15,792 nt of DNA from Atopobiaceae bacterium (GTDB taxonomy: Bacteria; Actinomycetota; Coriobacteriia; Coriobacteriales; Atopobiaceae): NCBI GenBank assembly GCA_015258485.1, contig JABZIF010000014.1, positions 1 through 15,792 of the forward strand. Reading direction: 5' to 3'. Below, piece by piece: positions 6,285 to 14,715 of this stretch. The position numbers and the translations under genes were made by a program. The notes beneath the pieces were generated by a model that was not told where the DNA came from, ran no database searches, and worked only from the letters and a program-made list of their open reading frames with translations. Position 1 is the stretch's first letter. Every line of letters starts with the position of its first letter.

Positions 6285-7601
6285 ATGTCCGGTCTTAATC
6301 GTAGGCAATTTGTTACTTTGAGTGCATCAGCGTTGTGCTCACTTGGCCTTGCTGCTTGTAATTCAGGCAACAATAATACAAAGCAGGGAGATTCTGGTTC
6401 GGCAAGTGGCTCAGTATATTTCTTGAACTTTAAGCCTGAGTCTGATCAACAGTGGAAAGATCTTGCTGCAAAGTATACTGAAGAGACAAAGGTGCCCGTT
6501 AAGATAGTCACCGCTGCTTCTGATACTTATGCTCAGACATTCCAGTCAGAAATTAACAAGGATGCTTCAGTCGCTCCAACATTATTCCAGACTAATGGTC
6601 CATCAGGTCTTATTGGTATTAAGGATTATTGTACTGATCTTAAAGATGCTAAGATTTTAGGCGAGCTGACCAATGATGCACTTAAGCTAGAGCAAGATGG
6701 TGTTGTTTACGGCGTTGATTATGTTGAAGAAGATTACGGCATTATCTACAACAAAACATTGCTAGAGAAAGCCGGATATAAGGGTGACGATATTAAGGAT
6801 TTTGAGTCACTCAAGAAAATCGTTGAGGATATCCAGGCACGTAAAGATGAGCTTGGCGTAAAAGGTGCCTTTACAAGTGCAGGTCTTGATTCAAGTTCTG
6901 ACTGGCGCTTTACTACTCACTTGGCTAATCTTCCTCTTTATTATGAGTTCAAAGATACTGGAAAGCCAGATGCTAAAGAGATTAAGGGAACTTATCTTCC
7001 TAACTATAAGCAGATTTTTGATCTCTACATTAATAATGCTACCTGCAGTCCAACTGAGCTTTCTGGAAAGACTGGCGATGATGCTACCGCAGAGTTTGTT
7101 AACGGTGAAGCTGTCTTCTATCAGAATGGCACTTGGGCATACAATGACATCAAGAAGCTTGGCGATGATGCTCTTGGCATGATTCCAATCTACATTGGCG
7201 TTAAGGGTGAAGAGAAGCAAGGTATGTGCTCTGGTGGTGAGAACTACTGGTGCGTGAGCTCTAAGGCAGATGATGCTTCTCAGAAGGCAACGCTTGATTT
7301 TATGTATTGGTGCGTAACTTCTGATGCTGCTACTACAACAATTGCAGAAGATATGGGCTTTACTATTCCGTTTAAAAATGCAAAGCCTACTAAGAATGCT
7401 CTTGCAAATATCGCTGCAGAATATGCTAAGAAGGGCAACGAGCCAGTTGCTTGGGACTTTATCTATATTCCTTCTCAGGAGTGGAAGACTAATTTGTCTA
7501 GTGCTCTAAAGGGCTACGCTGCAGGAACAGAGAGCTGGGATGCAGTAAAGACTGCATTTGTAGATGGATGGAAGACTGAGAAAGAAGCTAACGCAGAGTA
7601 G
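6285..7601 (+). CDS. Sugar ABC transporter substrate-binding lipoprotein (probable maltodextrin)
   Basis: Extracellular lipid-anchored receptor that captures the sugar and delivers it to the permeases. Of 438 residues, the signal peptide is about 1-24 with lipobox LAAC and acylated Cys at 25. The signal also holds NRRQFVTL, a twin-arginine-like motif, so Tat export is possible. The mature part is a typical family 1 sugar-binding protein, with a low-complexity Ser/Gly/Asn linker after the Cys. I start at ATG 6285 because AGGAGGAG (6273-6280) precedes it by 4 nt; an in-frame ATG at 6261 has no ribosome site and would spoil the signal peptide. First gene of the operon. Substrate is inferred from downstream malQ and glgP, which act on alpha-1,4-glucans; the protein alone would only be called a sugar-binding protein. 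Confidence 0.92.
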   Translation: MSGLNRRQFVTLSASALCSLGLAACNSGNNNTKQGDSGSASGSVYFLNFKPESDQQWKDLAAKYTEETKVPVKIVTAASDTYAQTFQSEINKDASVAPTLFQTNGPSGLIGIKDYCTDLKDAKILGELTNDALKLEQDGVVYGVDYVEEDYGIIYNKTLLEKAGYKGDDIKDFESLKKIVEDIQARKDELGVKGAFTSAGLDSSSDWRFTTHLANLPLYYEFKDTGKPDAKEIKGTYLPNYKQIFDLYINNATCSPTELSGKTGDDATAEFVNGEAVFYQNGTWAYNDIKKLGDDALGMIPIYIGVKGEEKQGMCSGGENYWCVSSKADDASQKATLDFMYWCVTSDAATTTIAEDMGFTIPFKNAKPTKNALANIAAEYAKKGNEPVAWDFIYIPSQEWKTNLSSALKGYAAGTESWDAVKTAFVDGWKTEKEANAE

Positions 7602-7628
7602 TTATTTCTCTATGTTTTAGAAACTCTG

Positions 7629-7662
7629 AGAGACGAGAAGAGAGATCTCTCTTCTCGTCTCT
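7629..7662 (+). repeat. 34-bp perfect palindrome between binding protein and permease genes
   Basis: Positions 7629-7645 are the exact reverse complement of 7646-7662, built from GAGACGAGAAG-type purine repeats around a central AGATCT. In RNA this gives a stem of about 15 bp with a tiny loop. It starts 27 bp after the binding-protein stop and ends before the permease ribosome site (GGGAGGG, 7670-7676). The tail (TTGTTATT) is only partly T-rich. Most likely a partial terminator or 3'-end protector that makes binding protein more abundant than permeases. Confidence 0.8.
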
Positions 7663-7685
7663 TGTTATTGGGAGGGAATTTCCCT

Positions 7686-8540
7686 ATGGCAAAAATGTTG
7701 AAGCGTTGGTGGCCATTATTTGTTCTACCTACAGCACTTTCATTTTTATTTGGATTTTTAATTCCGTTTGTACAAGGTCTTTACTTATCTTTTTGTAAGT
7801 TCGTTACTATTAGTGATGCAAAACCAGTTGGTTTCGATAACTATATTGCGGCATTTTCGGACCCTCAATTTGCAAGTGCCTTCTGGTATACAGCGCTTTT
7901 TGCACTTGTTTCAACAGTACTTATTAATGTCTTGGCACTTGCCATTGCACTTGCATTAACAAGAAAACACCTTAAAGGGACTAATTCATTTAGAACTGTA
8001 TTTTTTATTCCTAACCTTATTGGCGGTATCGTCTTAGGTTATATCTGGAACATTTTAATTAACGGTGTTTTATCTATTGTCGGTGAGCAGTTACTTGCAT
8101 TAAATAGTACAGCCGGCTTTTGGGGAATGATAATTCTGACATTATGGCAGCAAGTCGGCTATATGATGATTATCTATATTGCGGGTCTTCAATCTATTCC
8201 AAGTGATTATCTTGAGGCAGCACGCGTTGATGGAGCAAATGCTTGGCAAACACTTTGGAAAGTTAAGATTCCAAATCTTATGTCGACAATTACCATTTGT
8301 CTTTTCTTAACTGTTACTAATGGCTTTAAATTGTTTGACCAGAATCTAGCTCTTACTGCAGGTGAACCAAAACATACAACTGAAATGCTTGCGCTCAATA
8401 TTTACAATACCTTCTATGCACGCCAAGGAGCTAAGTGGATGGGTATTGGTCAAGCAAAAGCTGTAATTTTCTGCATTTTAGTTATTCTTATCGTTATGAT
8501 TCAGCTGAGAGCTACAAGATCTAGGGAGGTACAGCAATAA
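7686..8540 (+). CDS. Sugar ABC transporter permease (MalF type)
   Basis: One half of the membrane channel of the sugar importer. Of 284 residues, about six transmembrane segments are evident, beginning with a long hydrophobic stretch at about 9-35. The cytoplasmic EAA loop, EAARVDGANAWQTLWKVKIP (about 177-196), contacts the ATPase. It lacks the long periplasmic loop of E. coli MalF, as usual in Gram-positive relatives (LacF/MsmF/UgpA style). The start ATG 7686 follows GGGAGGG (7670-7676) by 9 nt; the frame also extends to a TTG at 7662 without a ribosome site. The stop TAA overlaps the next gene's ATG by one base, so the two permeases are translationally coupled and probably made in equal amounts. 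Confidence 0.93.
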   Translation: MAKMLKRWWPLFVLPTALSFLFGFLIPFVQGLYLSFCKFVTISDAKPVGFDNYIAAFSDPQFASAFWYTALFALVSTVLINVLALAIALALTRKHLKGTNSFRTVFFIPNLIGGIVLGYIWNILINGVLSIVGEQLLALNSTAGFWGMIILTLWQQVGYMMIIYIAGLQSIPSDYLEAARVDGANAWQTLWKVKIPNLMSTITICLFLTVTNGFKLFDQNLALTAGEPKHTTEMLALNIYNTFYARQGAKWMGIGQAKAVIFCILVILIVMIQLRATRSREVQQ

Positions 8541-9379
8541 TGAAGCGCGAAGGCCTTATTAATAAAATATTGACTGTATTTTTTATAATTCTCTCCCTTG
8601 CATGGGTGTACCCCATGGTTATGATTCTTATGAATTCATTCAAGGAAGAAACATCTATTACTACCTCTACTGCACTTAATTTTGTAACTGGAGATAATTC
8701 AGCTGGTTTTGCTAACTATATTGCTGCTTTAGAGAAACAAGGTTTTGCAGCAGCATTTGGCTATTCTCTTGTGATTACCGTTACATCTGTTGTGCTCATT
8801 CTTGTTTGCTGCTCAATGTGTGCTTGGTTTATTGTTCGTGTACACAATCGAATGAGTAATCTTTTATACTACTTATTTGTATTTTCAATGGTAGTTCCGT
8901 TCCAAATGCTTATGTTTACGCTTTCAAATATGGCAAATACTCTTGGTTTTAATACACCATTCAATATTTGTTTCATATATTTAGGATTTGGTGCCGGTCT
9001 TGCAGTCTTTATGTTTGCCGGCTTTGTTAAAACTATTCCGCTTGAAATTGAAGAAGCAGCAACAATTGACGGTTGTAATCCACTACAAACGTTCTTCCAT
9101 GTTGTTCTTCCTATTATGAAACCAACATATATTTCAGTTGGTATTCTTGAGACCATGTGGGTATGGAACGATTATCTACTTCCGTACCTTGTTTTGGACA
9201 GGACAAAATATCAGACCATCCCAATTTTGATTCAGTATTTCAGAGGCGGATATGGCCGTGTCGAGATGGGTCCTATGTTTGCCTGTATCATGATGGTTAT
9301 TATTCCTATAGTTGTCATGTATCTGGTATGTCAGCGCTACATTATTAATGGTGTTATTTCTGGTGCTGTAAAAGGTTAA
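8540..9379 (+). CDS. Sugar ABC transporter permease (MalG type)
   Basis: Second membrane half of the importer. Of 279 residues, an N-terminal membrane segment (about 8-32) is followed by WVYPMVMILMNSFK, typical of MalG-like proteins, then about five more segments. The EAA loop EEAATIDGCNPLQTFFHVVLP (about 171-191) is intact. It starts in a TAATG overlap with the upstream permease and has AGGGAGG (8523-8529) as ribosome site. The ATPase gene follows after a short gap with no terminator between. Confidence 0.93.
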   Translation: MKREGLINKILTVFFIILSLAWVYPMVMILMNSFKEETSITTSTALNFVTGDNSAGFANYIAALEKQGFAAAFGYSLVITVTSVVLILVCCSMCAWFIVRVHNRMSNLLYYLFVFSMVVPFQMLMFTLSNMANTLGFNTPFNICFIYLGFGAGLAVFMFAGFVKTIPLEIEEAATIDGCNPLQTFFHVVLPIMKPTYISVGILETMWVWNDYLLPYLVLDRTKYQTIPILIQYFRGGYGRVEMGPMFACIMMVIIPIVVMYLVCQRYIINGVISGAVKG

Positions 9380-9428
9380 TTATCCGTACTGTTGCACAGA
9401 GATAGTAGTGTTTCAGAAAGGTCTTATC

Positions 9429-10625
9429 ATGGCTGAAATTGTTTTAAAGAATATAAAGAAGATTTATCCAAACGAAAAAAAGCGTACATCACTTTTTGGG
9501 AAAAAGGCTGAGCCTAAGAAGAAGAGCAATCTGGAAGTGACAAGTGAAGGCGTTGTCGCTGTTCAAGATTTTAATCTTACAATTATAGAGCATGAGTTTG
9601 TAGTTCTTGTAGGTCCTTCTGGATGTGGTAAGTCAACTACCTTGCGTATGATAGCCGGTCTTGAAGACATCTCTTCAGGCGAGTTGTACATTGATGGAAA
9701 ACTAGTTAATGATGTCGCACCAAAAGATCGCGATATTGCAATGGTTTTTCAAAGTTATGCGCTGTATCCAAATATGACCGTCTACGATAACATGGCCTTT
9801 ACTCTTAAGCTTAAAAAAGTTGACCCTAAGATTATTGACGAGAAGGTGCGTGCAGCTGCAGAAACATTAGGAATTACTGACTACCTTGATCGTAAGCCAA
9901 AGGCACTTTCTGGTGGACAGCGTCAACGTGTAGCTATTGGTCGTGCAATTGTCCGTGATCCTAAAGTATTCTTAATGGACGAGCCTCTTTCAAACTTGGA
10001 TGCAAAGCTTAGAAATCAGATGCGTGCAGAGATTATCAAGCTTCGCCAAAAAGTTGACGGAACATTTGTATATGTCACACATGACCAAACTGAAGCAATG
10101 ACTCTGGGCGATCGCATTGTTATCATGAAAGATGGATTTGTGCAGCAGATTGGTACTCCACAAGAAGTATTTAATCATCCAGCAAATCTGTTTGTCGCAG
10201 GTTTTATTGGCATGCCACAAATGAATTTCTTTGATGCACATCTTGTCCGCGTTGGAAATGAATTCCATGTTGAGACAGAGAATTTGTCTTTTGAGATTTC
10301 TCCAGAAACTGCAAATATGTTGGCAGAGTCTTGGGTTGCTGCACCAGCAACAGACATTGTGGTTGGTATTAGGCCTGAGCAGATTTATTTGACTGAAGAG
10401 AATACTCTTGGTGCTTTTAATGGCACAATTGAAGTAAGTGAGCTTATGGGTTCAACAGTTCATTTACATGTCCGGACCGAAGATGGCATTTTTGTTCTTA
10501 TCGTTCCTGCGACGGAAATTGCAAAGAGAGATCTCAAAATAAATGATCAGGTATGGTTCAAATTTGAAGATAATGCAGTTCATCTCTTTGATAAAGATAC
10601 TCAAGGTAACCTTATTAAGTATTAA
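9429..10625 (+). CDS. msmK: Sugar ABC transporter ATP-binding protein (MsmK/UgpC/MalK family)
   Basis: Cytosolic ATPase that powers sugar importers; MsmK/MsmX-type proteins often serve several. Of 398 residues: Walker A GPSGCGKST (62-70), Q-loop Q108, signature LSGGQ (160-164), Walker B FLMDE (181-185), D-loop SNLDA (188-192) and H-loop H218. The C-terminal ~160 residues form the OB/TOBE regulatory domain (IRPEQIYL, VSELMGSTVHLHV). Between the first beta strand (KIYPNE) and VVAVQDF sits an extra basic segment of about 28 residues (16-43), rich in Lys, absent from E. coli MalK. I recall similar insertions in some Firmicute UgpC proteins. Start ATG 9429 has AGAAAGG (9415-9421) 7 nt upstream; an in-frame ATG-less extension to 9408 is less likely. 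Confidence 0.95.
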   Translation: MAEIVLKNIKKIYPNEKKRTSLFGKKAEPKKKSNLEVTSEGVVAVQDFNLTIIEHEFVVLVGPSGCGKSTTLRMIAGLEDISSGELYIDGKLVNDVAPKDRDIAMVFQSYALYPNMTVYDNMAFTLKLKKVDPKIIDEKVRAAAETLGITDYLDRKPKALSGGQRQRVAIGRAIVRDPKVFLMDEPLSNLDAKLRNQMRAEIIKLRQKVDGTFVYVTHDQTEAMTLGDRIVIMKDGFVQQIGTPQEVFNHPANLFVAGFIGMPQMNFFDAHLVRVGNEFHVETENLSFEISPETANMLAESWVAAPATDIVVGIRPEQIYLTEENTLGAFNGTIEVSELMGSTVHLHVRTEDGIFVLIVPATEIAKRDLKINDQVWFKFEDNAVHLFDKDTQGNLIKY

Positions 10626-10661
10626 TGTGAATTGTATTTAATTGAATAGCGTTAGTGTGTA

Positions 10662-10699
10662 TACTAGCTTATCCTATAGGGGATAAGCTAGTAGTGTTT
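10662..10699 (+). terminator. Hairpin between msmK and malQ, likely partial terminator
   Basis: TACTAGCTTATCC (10662-10674) pairs perfectly with GGATAAGCTAGTA (10681-10693) around a 6-nt loop, followed by GTGTTTTG. The T-run is short. It ends about 20 bp before the malQ start, leaving no room for a full promoter in between, so malQ probably depends on readthrough or on a promoter overlapping the hairpin. Confidence 0.65.
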
Positions 10700-10717
10700 T
10701 GTTGAAAGTAGGTGTAT

Positions 10718-12211
10718 ATGGGACGAGCAAGCGGAATTCTTATGGCCGTTTCTTCTCTTCCAAATGAATATGGAATTGGGACGTTCGGTAAAGAAGCTTA
10801 TGAGTTTGTAGATTTTCTCGTTCGAACAAAACAAAAATATTGGCAGGTTTTACCACTTACAACAACCAGTTTTGGGGATTCTCCCTATCAATCTTTTTCT
10901 GCTGCAGCAGGAAATCCTTACTACATTGATTTAGACAGCTTACAAAAACTTGGTTATTTACAGTCACGTGACTTTGAAGGAATTTCTTTTGGGAAAAATC
11001 GCAATCGCGTTGACTATGGACTGCTTTTTGTAAATCATCGTCGGTTAATGAATCGAGTTTTTGATAGGTTTGTAAATAATATTCCTTCTGATTTTGAGAA
11101 GTTCTGTCAGGATCAAAAAGACTGGCTTGATCCATATGCTGAGTTTATGGCGTTGAAAGAGGAATTTGGTCAAAAAGCATATTGGGAGTGGCCAAGTTTA
11201 TATCGCCGTAGAAATGAAGCAACAGCTCATGAGGTTCTTTATTTGCAAAATCAAATGCTCTATCACAAGATGACTCAGTATTTTTTCTTTACGCAGTGGA
11301 AAAAACTTAAGTCATACGCTAATGAAAAAGGGATTCTTATTATTGGTGATTTACCAATTTATGTATCTCGTGATTCTGTAGAAATGTGGGCTCAGCCTGA
11401 ACTTTTTAAAACAGACAGCAAGGGAAGACCACTTACGGTTGCTGGTACGCCCCCTGATCAATTTTCTTCAACGGGGCAATATTGGGGAAATCCAATTTAT
11501 AATTGGGATTATATGAAAGAATCCAATTATAAGTGGTGGGTTTGGCGTATACAGATGAATCTTAGTATGTACGACGTCATTCGTATTGATCACTTTAAAG
11601 GATTCGAAGCTTACTGGGAAGTTCCTTTTGGCGCTCCTGATGCCTTACAAGGTACTTGGGCTAAAGGACCAAATTTAGATTTGTTTAAAGAGTTCGAAAA
11701 ACAATTTGGAAAGCTTCCTATCATTGCTGAGGATTTAGGAGTTATTACTCCTGGACTTATTGAAATGCGCGATAAAACCGGTTTTCCAGGAATGAAGATT
11801 CTTCAATATGGTTTTGATGGCGAAAACGACTCAAGAGATCTCCCACATAACTACATTCCTAATTCTATTGCGTATTCAGGAACACACGACAATCAAACTG
11901 TTCGAGGTTGGTATGAAACAACCGCAACTAACAGGATGCGTGAGCAGGCAGATAGATACTTGAGCCGTTTAGACGACGAACCGATTAGTGAAGCTTTTGC
12001 TCGTAGCATTGCAGCGTCGGTGAGTAATATCTGCATTCATACCATGCAAGATCTTCTTAATTTAGATGATTTGGCACGTATGAATGTTCCATCTACGGTA
12101 GGTGGAAATTGGTGCTGGAGAATCAAAAGAGGAGATATCACGCGCCATACAGAGGATTTTTTAAGAACTATTACAGAGATGTATTTTAGGGTCTCTGAAA
12201 AGGAGAAGTAA
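10718..12211 (+). CDS. malQ: 4-alpha-glucanotransferase (amylomaltase, GH77)
   Basis: Cytosolic enzyme that transfers alpha-1,4-glucan segments between malto-oligosaccharides, releasing glucose and building chains long enough for the phosphorylase. The 497 residues match the usual bacterial amylomaltase length (about 500). The GH77 catalytic residues are all in place: nucleophile D291 in RIDHFKGF, acid/base E338 in IIAEDLGVITP, and D391 in SGTHDNQT, close to the Thermus numbering (293, 340, 395). The N-terminal SSLPNEYGIGTFG and GDSPYQSFSAAAGNPYYIDL motifs are also typical. Start ATG 10718 follows AAAGTAGG closely; a GTG at 10712 overlaps that ribosome site and is unlikely. The stop overlaps the glgP start (TAATG), so the two enzymes are translationally coupled. 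Confidence 0.96.
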   Translation: MGRASGILMAVSSLPNEYGIGTFGKEAYEFVDFLVRTKQKYWQVLPLTTTSFGDSPYQSFSAAAGNPYYIDLDSLQKLGYLQSRDFEGISFGKNRNRVDYGLLFVNHRRLMNRVFDRFVNNIPSDFEKFCQDQKDWLDPYAEFMALKEEFGQKAYWEWPSLYRRRNEATAHEVLYLQNQMLYHKMTQYFFFTQWKKLKSYANEKGILIIGDLPIYVSRDSVEMWAQPELFKTDSKGRPLTVAGTPPDQFSSTGQYWGNPIYNWDYMKESNYKWWVWRIQMNLSMYDVIRIDHFKGFEAYWEVPFGAPDALQGTWAKGPNLDLFKEFEKQFGKLPIIAEDLGVITPGLIEMRDKTGFPGMKILQYGFDGENDSRDLPHNYIPNSIAYSGTHDNQTVRGWYETTATNRMREQADRYLSRLDDEPISEAFARSIAASVSNICIHTMQDLLNLDDLARMNVPSTVGGNWCWRIKRGDITRHTEDFLRTITEMYFRVSEKEK

Positions 12212-14481
12212 TGGGTTTAGATTTAAACAGTGTATCTCTTCAAAGGTTTCAGCGTCCACTCGCTGAGATAAGTGACAGTCAAGTTTATGAATTACTTCTT
12301 TGTGTAGTTCAAAATGAGGCAAAAGAACTCCCACTTAATAGTGGAAAAAAGAGACTCTACTATATTTCTGCAGAATTTCTTATTGGAAAACTGCTTACTA
12401 ATAATCTTATTAATCTTGGCCTTTATGAGAAGGTAAAGGAGCAGCTTGCAACAGCAGGGCACAACTTAGACGCCATTGAGGAATTTGAAGTTGAGCCTTC
12501 ATTAGGTAACGGAGGCCTTGGCCGTCTTGCTGCATGTTTTATTGATTCAATGTCAACTCTCGGTTTACCTGGTGATGGCGTTGGTCTGAATTATCATTAT
12601 GGTTTATTCCATCAAAAGTTTTTGGACGAACAACAGACTACGGTTCCTGATCCATGGCTTGCTAAAGAAAAATGGCTTGCTGATGAAAACACATCCTTTA
12701 CCGTAGAATTTAGTGATTTTTCAGTAACCTCTCAGCTGTACTCAATTGATGTTTTGGGCTATGAACGCAAAAAGAAAAATAAACTTCATTTATTTGATTT
12801 ACAAACTGTTGACGATAGCTTAATTTCTGATGATTCCATTGCGTTTGATAAAACAGCTTTGCAGAAGAATTTAACTCTATTCTTATATCCAGATGATTCT
12901 GATGTTAATGGTCAACTTCTTCGAGTTTATCAACAGTATTTTATGGTTTCAAATGCCGCTCAGCTTATAGTAAAAGAAGCTATTGAGCGGGGTAGTAATG
13001 TACATGATTTGGCTGATTATGTTGTTATTCAGATTAACGACACTCATCCAACAATGGTTATCCCAGAATTGATCAGGATTTTAACTGAAACGTACGGTAT
13101 TTCTTTTGAAGAATCTGTATCTATAGTTTCATCTTTAGTTGCGTATACCAACCATACTATTTTGGCTGAAGCACTTGAAAAATGGCCTCTTGAATTTATC
13201 GAGAAGGTATCTCATAAAATTGCAGGGATTATTAGACGACTTGATGATCAAATTCGTAAAACAGTTTCCAATCCTGATGTCCAAATAATCATTGACGGTA
13301 AAGTTCATATGGCACATCTTGCTATACATTACGGATTTAGTATTAATGGAGTTGCCGCACTTCATACAAAAATTTTAGAGGAGACTGAGCTTAAACCATT
13401 CTATGATTTGTATCCAGAAAAGTTTTCCAATAAAACAAATGGTATTACGTTTAGACGCTGGCTTATGGAATGCAATCCAGATCTTGCTCAATATCTTGAT
13501 GAATTGCTTGGTAAAGAGTGGAGAAAAACTGGCGATTTAACAGGCCTTATGGCATATGTAAATGATGACAATGTGCTATATAAACTTGAAAATATTAAAC
13601 AAGCAGCAAAATCTCGTATGAAGAAATTCTTAGAGAGAAACCAGAGTGTCCTTGTACGGGATAATTCGATAATTGATGTCCAGGTTAAGCGTTTTCATGA
13701 ATATAAACGACAGCAGATGCTTCTTCTCTATTTGATTTGGAAGTATTTTGACATTAAAGCAGGCAATGTACCTCAGCATCGAATAACTGTTATTTTTGGT
13801 GGAAAAGCGGCACCTGCATATATTGCAGCACAGGATATTATTCATGCTATTTTGACCTTCTCGTCATATATTGCAAAAGACCCTGAGGTTGCACCATATC
13901 TGCAAGTAGTGATGATTGAAAATTATAATGTCACTGCTGCTGAATACGTCATTCCTGCAGCCGATATTTCAGAACAGATTTCTTTGGCATCAAAAGAAGC
14001 ATCAGGTACGTCTAATATGAAATTTATGCTTAATGGTGCCGTTACGCTGTGTACGGTCGATGGTGCAAACGTTGAAATTGCTGATTTGGTTGGTAAAGAT
14101 AATATTTATACGTTTGGCGCTTCGAGTGATGAAGTTGTAGCCATTTATAAAAACGATTCCTACAACGCGCATGAATATTATATGAGACCTATCATTAAGC
14201 CTCTTGTTGACTTTTTGATTAGCTCTCAGCTTATTGAAATGGGCAACGAGAAGCGCTTGAATCGTTTGCATGATAATTTGTGTTCTCAGGATTCTTTTAT
14301 GACGCTGCTTGACTTGGAAGCCTATATTACCGAGAAGGAGCGTGTATATACTGATTACGAGAATAGGAGAGCCTGGCTTCAGAAGTCTCTTGTAAATATT
14401 GCCATGGCAGGGAAGTTCTCTTCAGATAGAACGATTTCTGAGTATAACAATGAGATTTGGCACCTTACTCCAGATGAATAG
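12211..14481 (+). CDS. glgP: Alpha-glucan (glycogen/maltodextrin) phosphorylase, GT35
   Basis: Cleaves terminal glucose from alpha-1,4-glucans with phosphate to give glucose-1-phosphate, with pyridoxal phosphate as cofactor, in the cytosol. Of 756 residues, conserved blocks include EFLIGKLLTNNL, LGNGGLGRLAACF, INDTHPTMVIPEL, YTNHTILAEALEKWP, KTNGITFRRW and VKRFHEYKRQ. The cofactor Lys is K604 in EASGTSNMKFMLNG. It is shorter than E. coli GlgP or MalP (about 800-815), within the range of Gram-positive homologues. The start overlaps the malQ stop by one base and has AGGAG (12201-12205). Together with MalQ this completes import and phosphorolysis of maltodextrins; phosphoglucomutase is not in the window. 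Whether its natural substrate is imported maltodextrin or stored glycogen cannot be told, though the operon favours maltodextrin. Confidence 0.96.
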   Translation: MGLDLNSVSLQRFQRPLAEISDSQVYELLLCVVQNEAKELPLNSGKKRLYYISAEFLIGKLLTNNLINLGLYEKVKEQLATAGHNLDAIEEFEVEPSLGNGGLGRLAACFIDSMSTLGLPGDGVGLNYHYGLFHQKFLDEQQTTVPDPWLAKEKWLADENTSFTVEFSDFSVTSQLYSIDVLGYERKKKNKLHLFDLQTVDDSLISDDSIAFDKTALQKNLTLFLYPDDSDVNGQLLRVYQQYFMVSNAAQLIVKEAIERGSNVHDLADYVVIQINDTHPTMVIPELIRILTETYGISFEESVSIVSSLVAYTNHTILAEALEKWPLEFIEKVSHKIAGIIRRLDDQIRKTVSNPDVQIIIDGKVHMAHLAIHYGFSINGVAALHTKILEETELKPFYDLYPEKFSNKTNGITFRRWLMECNPDLAQYLDELLGKEWRKTGDLTGLMAYVNDDNVLYKLENIKQAAKSRMKKFLERNQSVLVRDNSIIDVQVKRFHEYKRQQMLLLYLIWKYFDIKAGNVPQHRITVIFGGKAAPAYIAAQDIIHAILTFSSYIAKDPEVAPYLQVVMIENYNVTAAEYVIPAADISEQISLASKEASGTSNMKFMLNGAVTLCTVDGANVEIADLVGKDNIYTFGASSDEVVAIYKNDSYNAHEYYMRPIIKPLVDFLISSQLIEMGNEKRLNRLHDNLCSQDSFMTLLDLEAYITEKERVYTDYENRRAWLQKSLVNIAMAGKFSSDRTISEYNNEIWHLTPDE

Positions 14482-14538
14482 TGGAATATATTAAATTATC
14501 TATTATTTATTTGAGTAAAGAATTTTTCAGCAACGTAG

Positions 14539-14574
14539 TAATGGGTACTAGCGCAAAAGCGGTAGTGCCCATTA
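14539..14574. terminator. Hairpin terminator between glgP and the minus-strand tRNA genes
   Basis: TAATGGGTACTAGCGC (14539-14554) and GCGGTAGTGCCCATTA (14559-14574) form a 16-bp stem with one wobble and one mismatch around an AAAA loop. It lies 57 bp after the glgP stop and about 65 bp beyond the tRNA-Gly 3' end. T-runs are weak on both sides, so it may act in both directions, perhaps inefficiently. Confidence 0.55.
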
Positions 14575-14639
14575 TTCATAGGAAACGAGAAAATTGTTTG
14601 GATTTAATATTCATACATAAGTTTTATTACAAGATAAAA

Positions 14640-14715
14640 TGGAGCGGCGGACGGGACTCGAACCCGCAACAGTCAGCTTGGAAGGCTGATGCTCTACCAA
14701 TTGAACTACCGCCGC
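14640..14715 (-). tRNA. tRNA-Gly (anticodon TCC)
   Basis: Complete 76-nt cloverleaf on the minus strand. The acceptor stem GCGGCGG pairs with CCGCCGC; the D-arm is GTTCAATTGGTAGAGC; the anticodon arm is CAGCC-TTCCAAG-CTG with anticodon TCC; the T-arm carries GGTTCGAGTCC. The discriminator is U (T), as expected for glycine, and CCA is encoded. It lies 23 bp downstream of tRNA-Pro in the same transcription unit. Confidence 0.97.
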
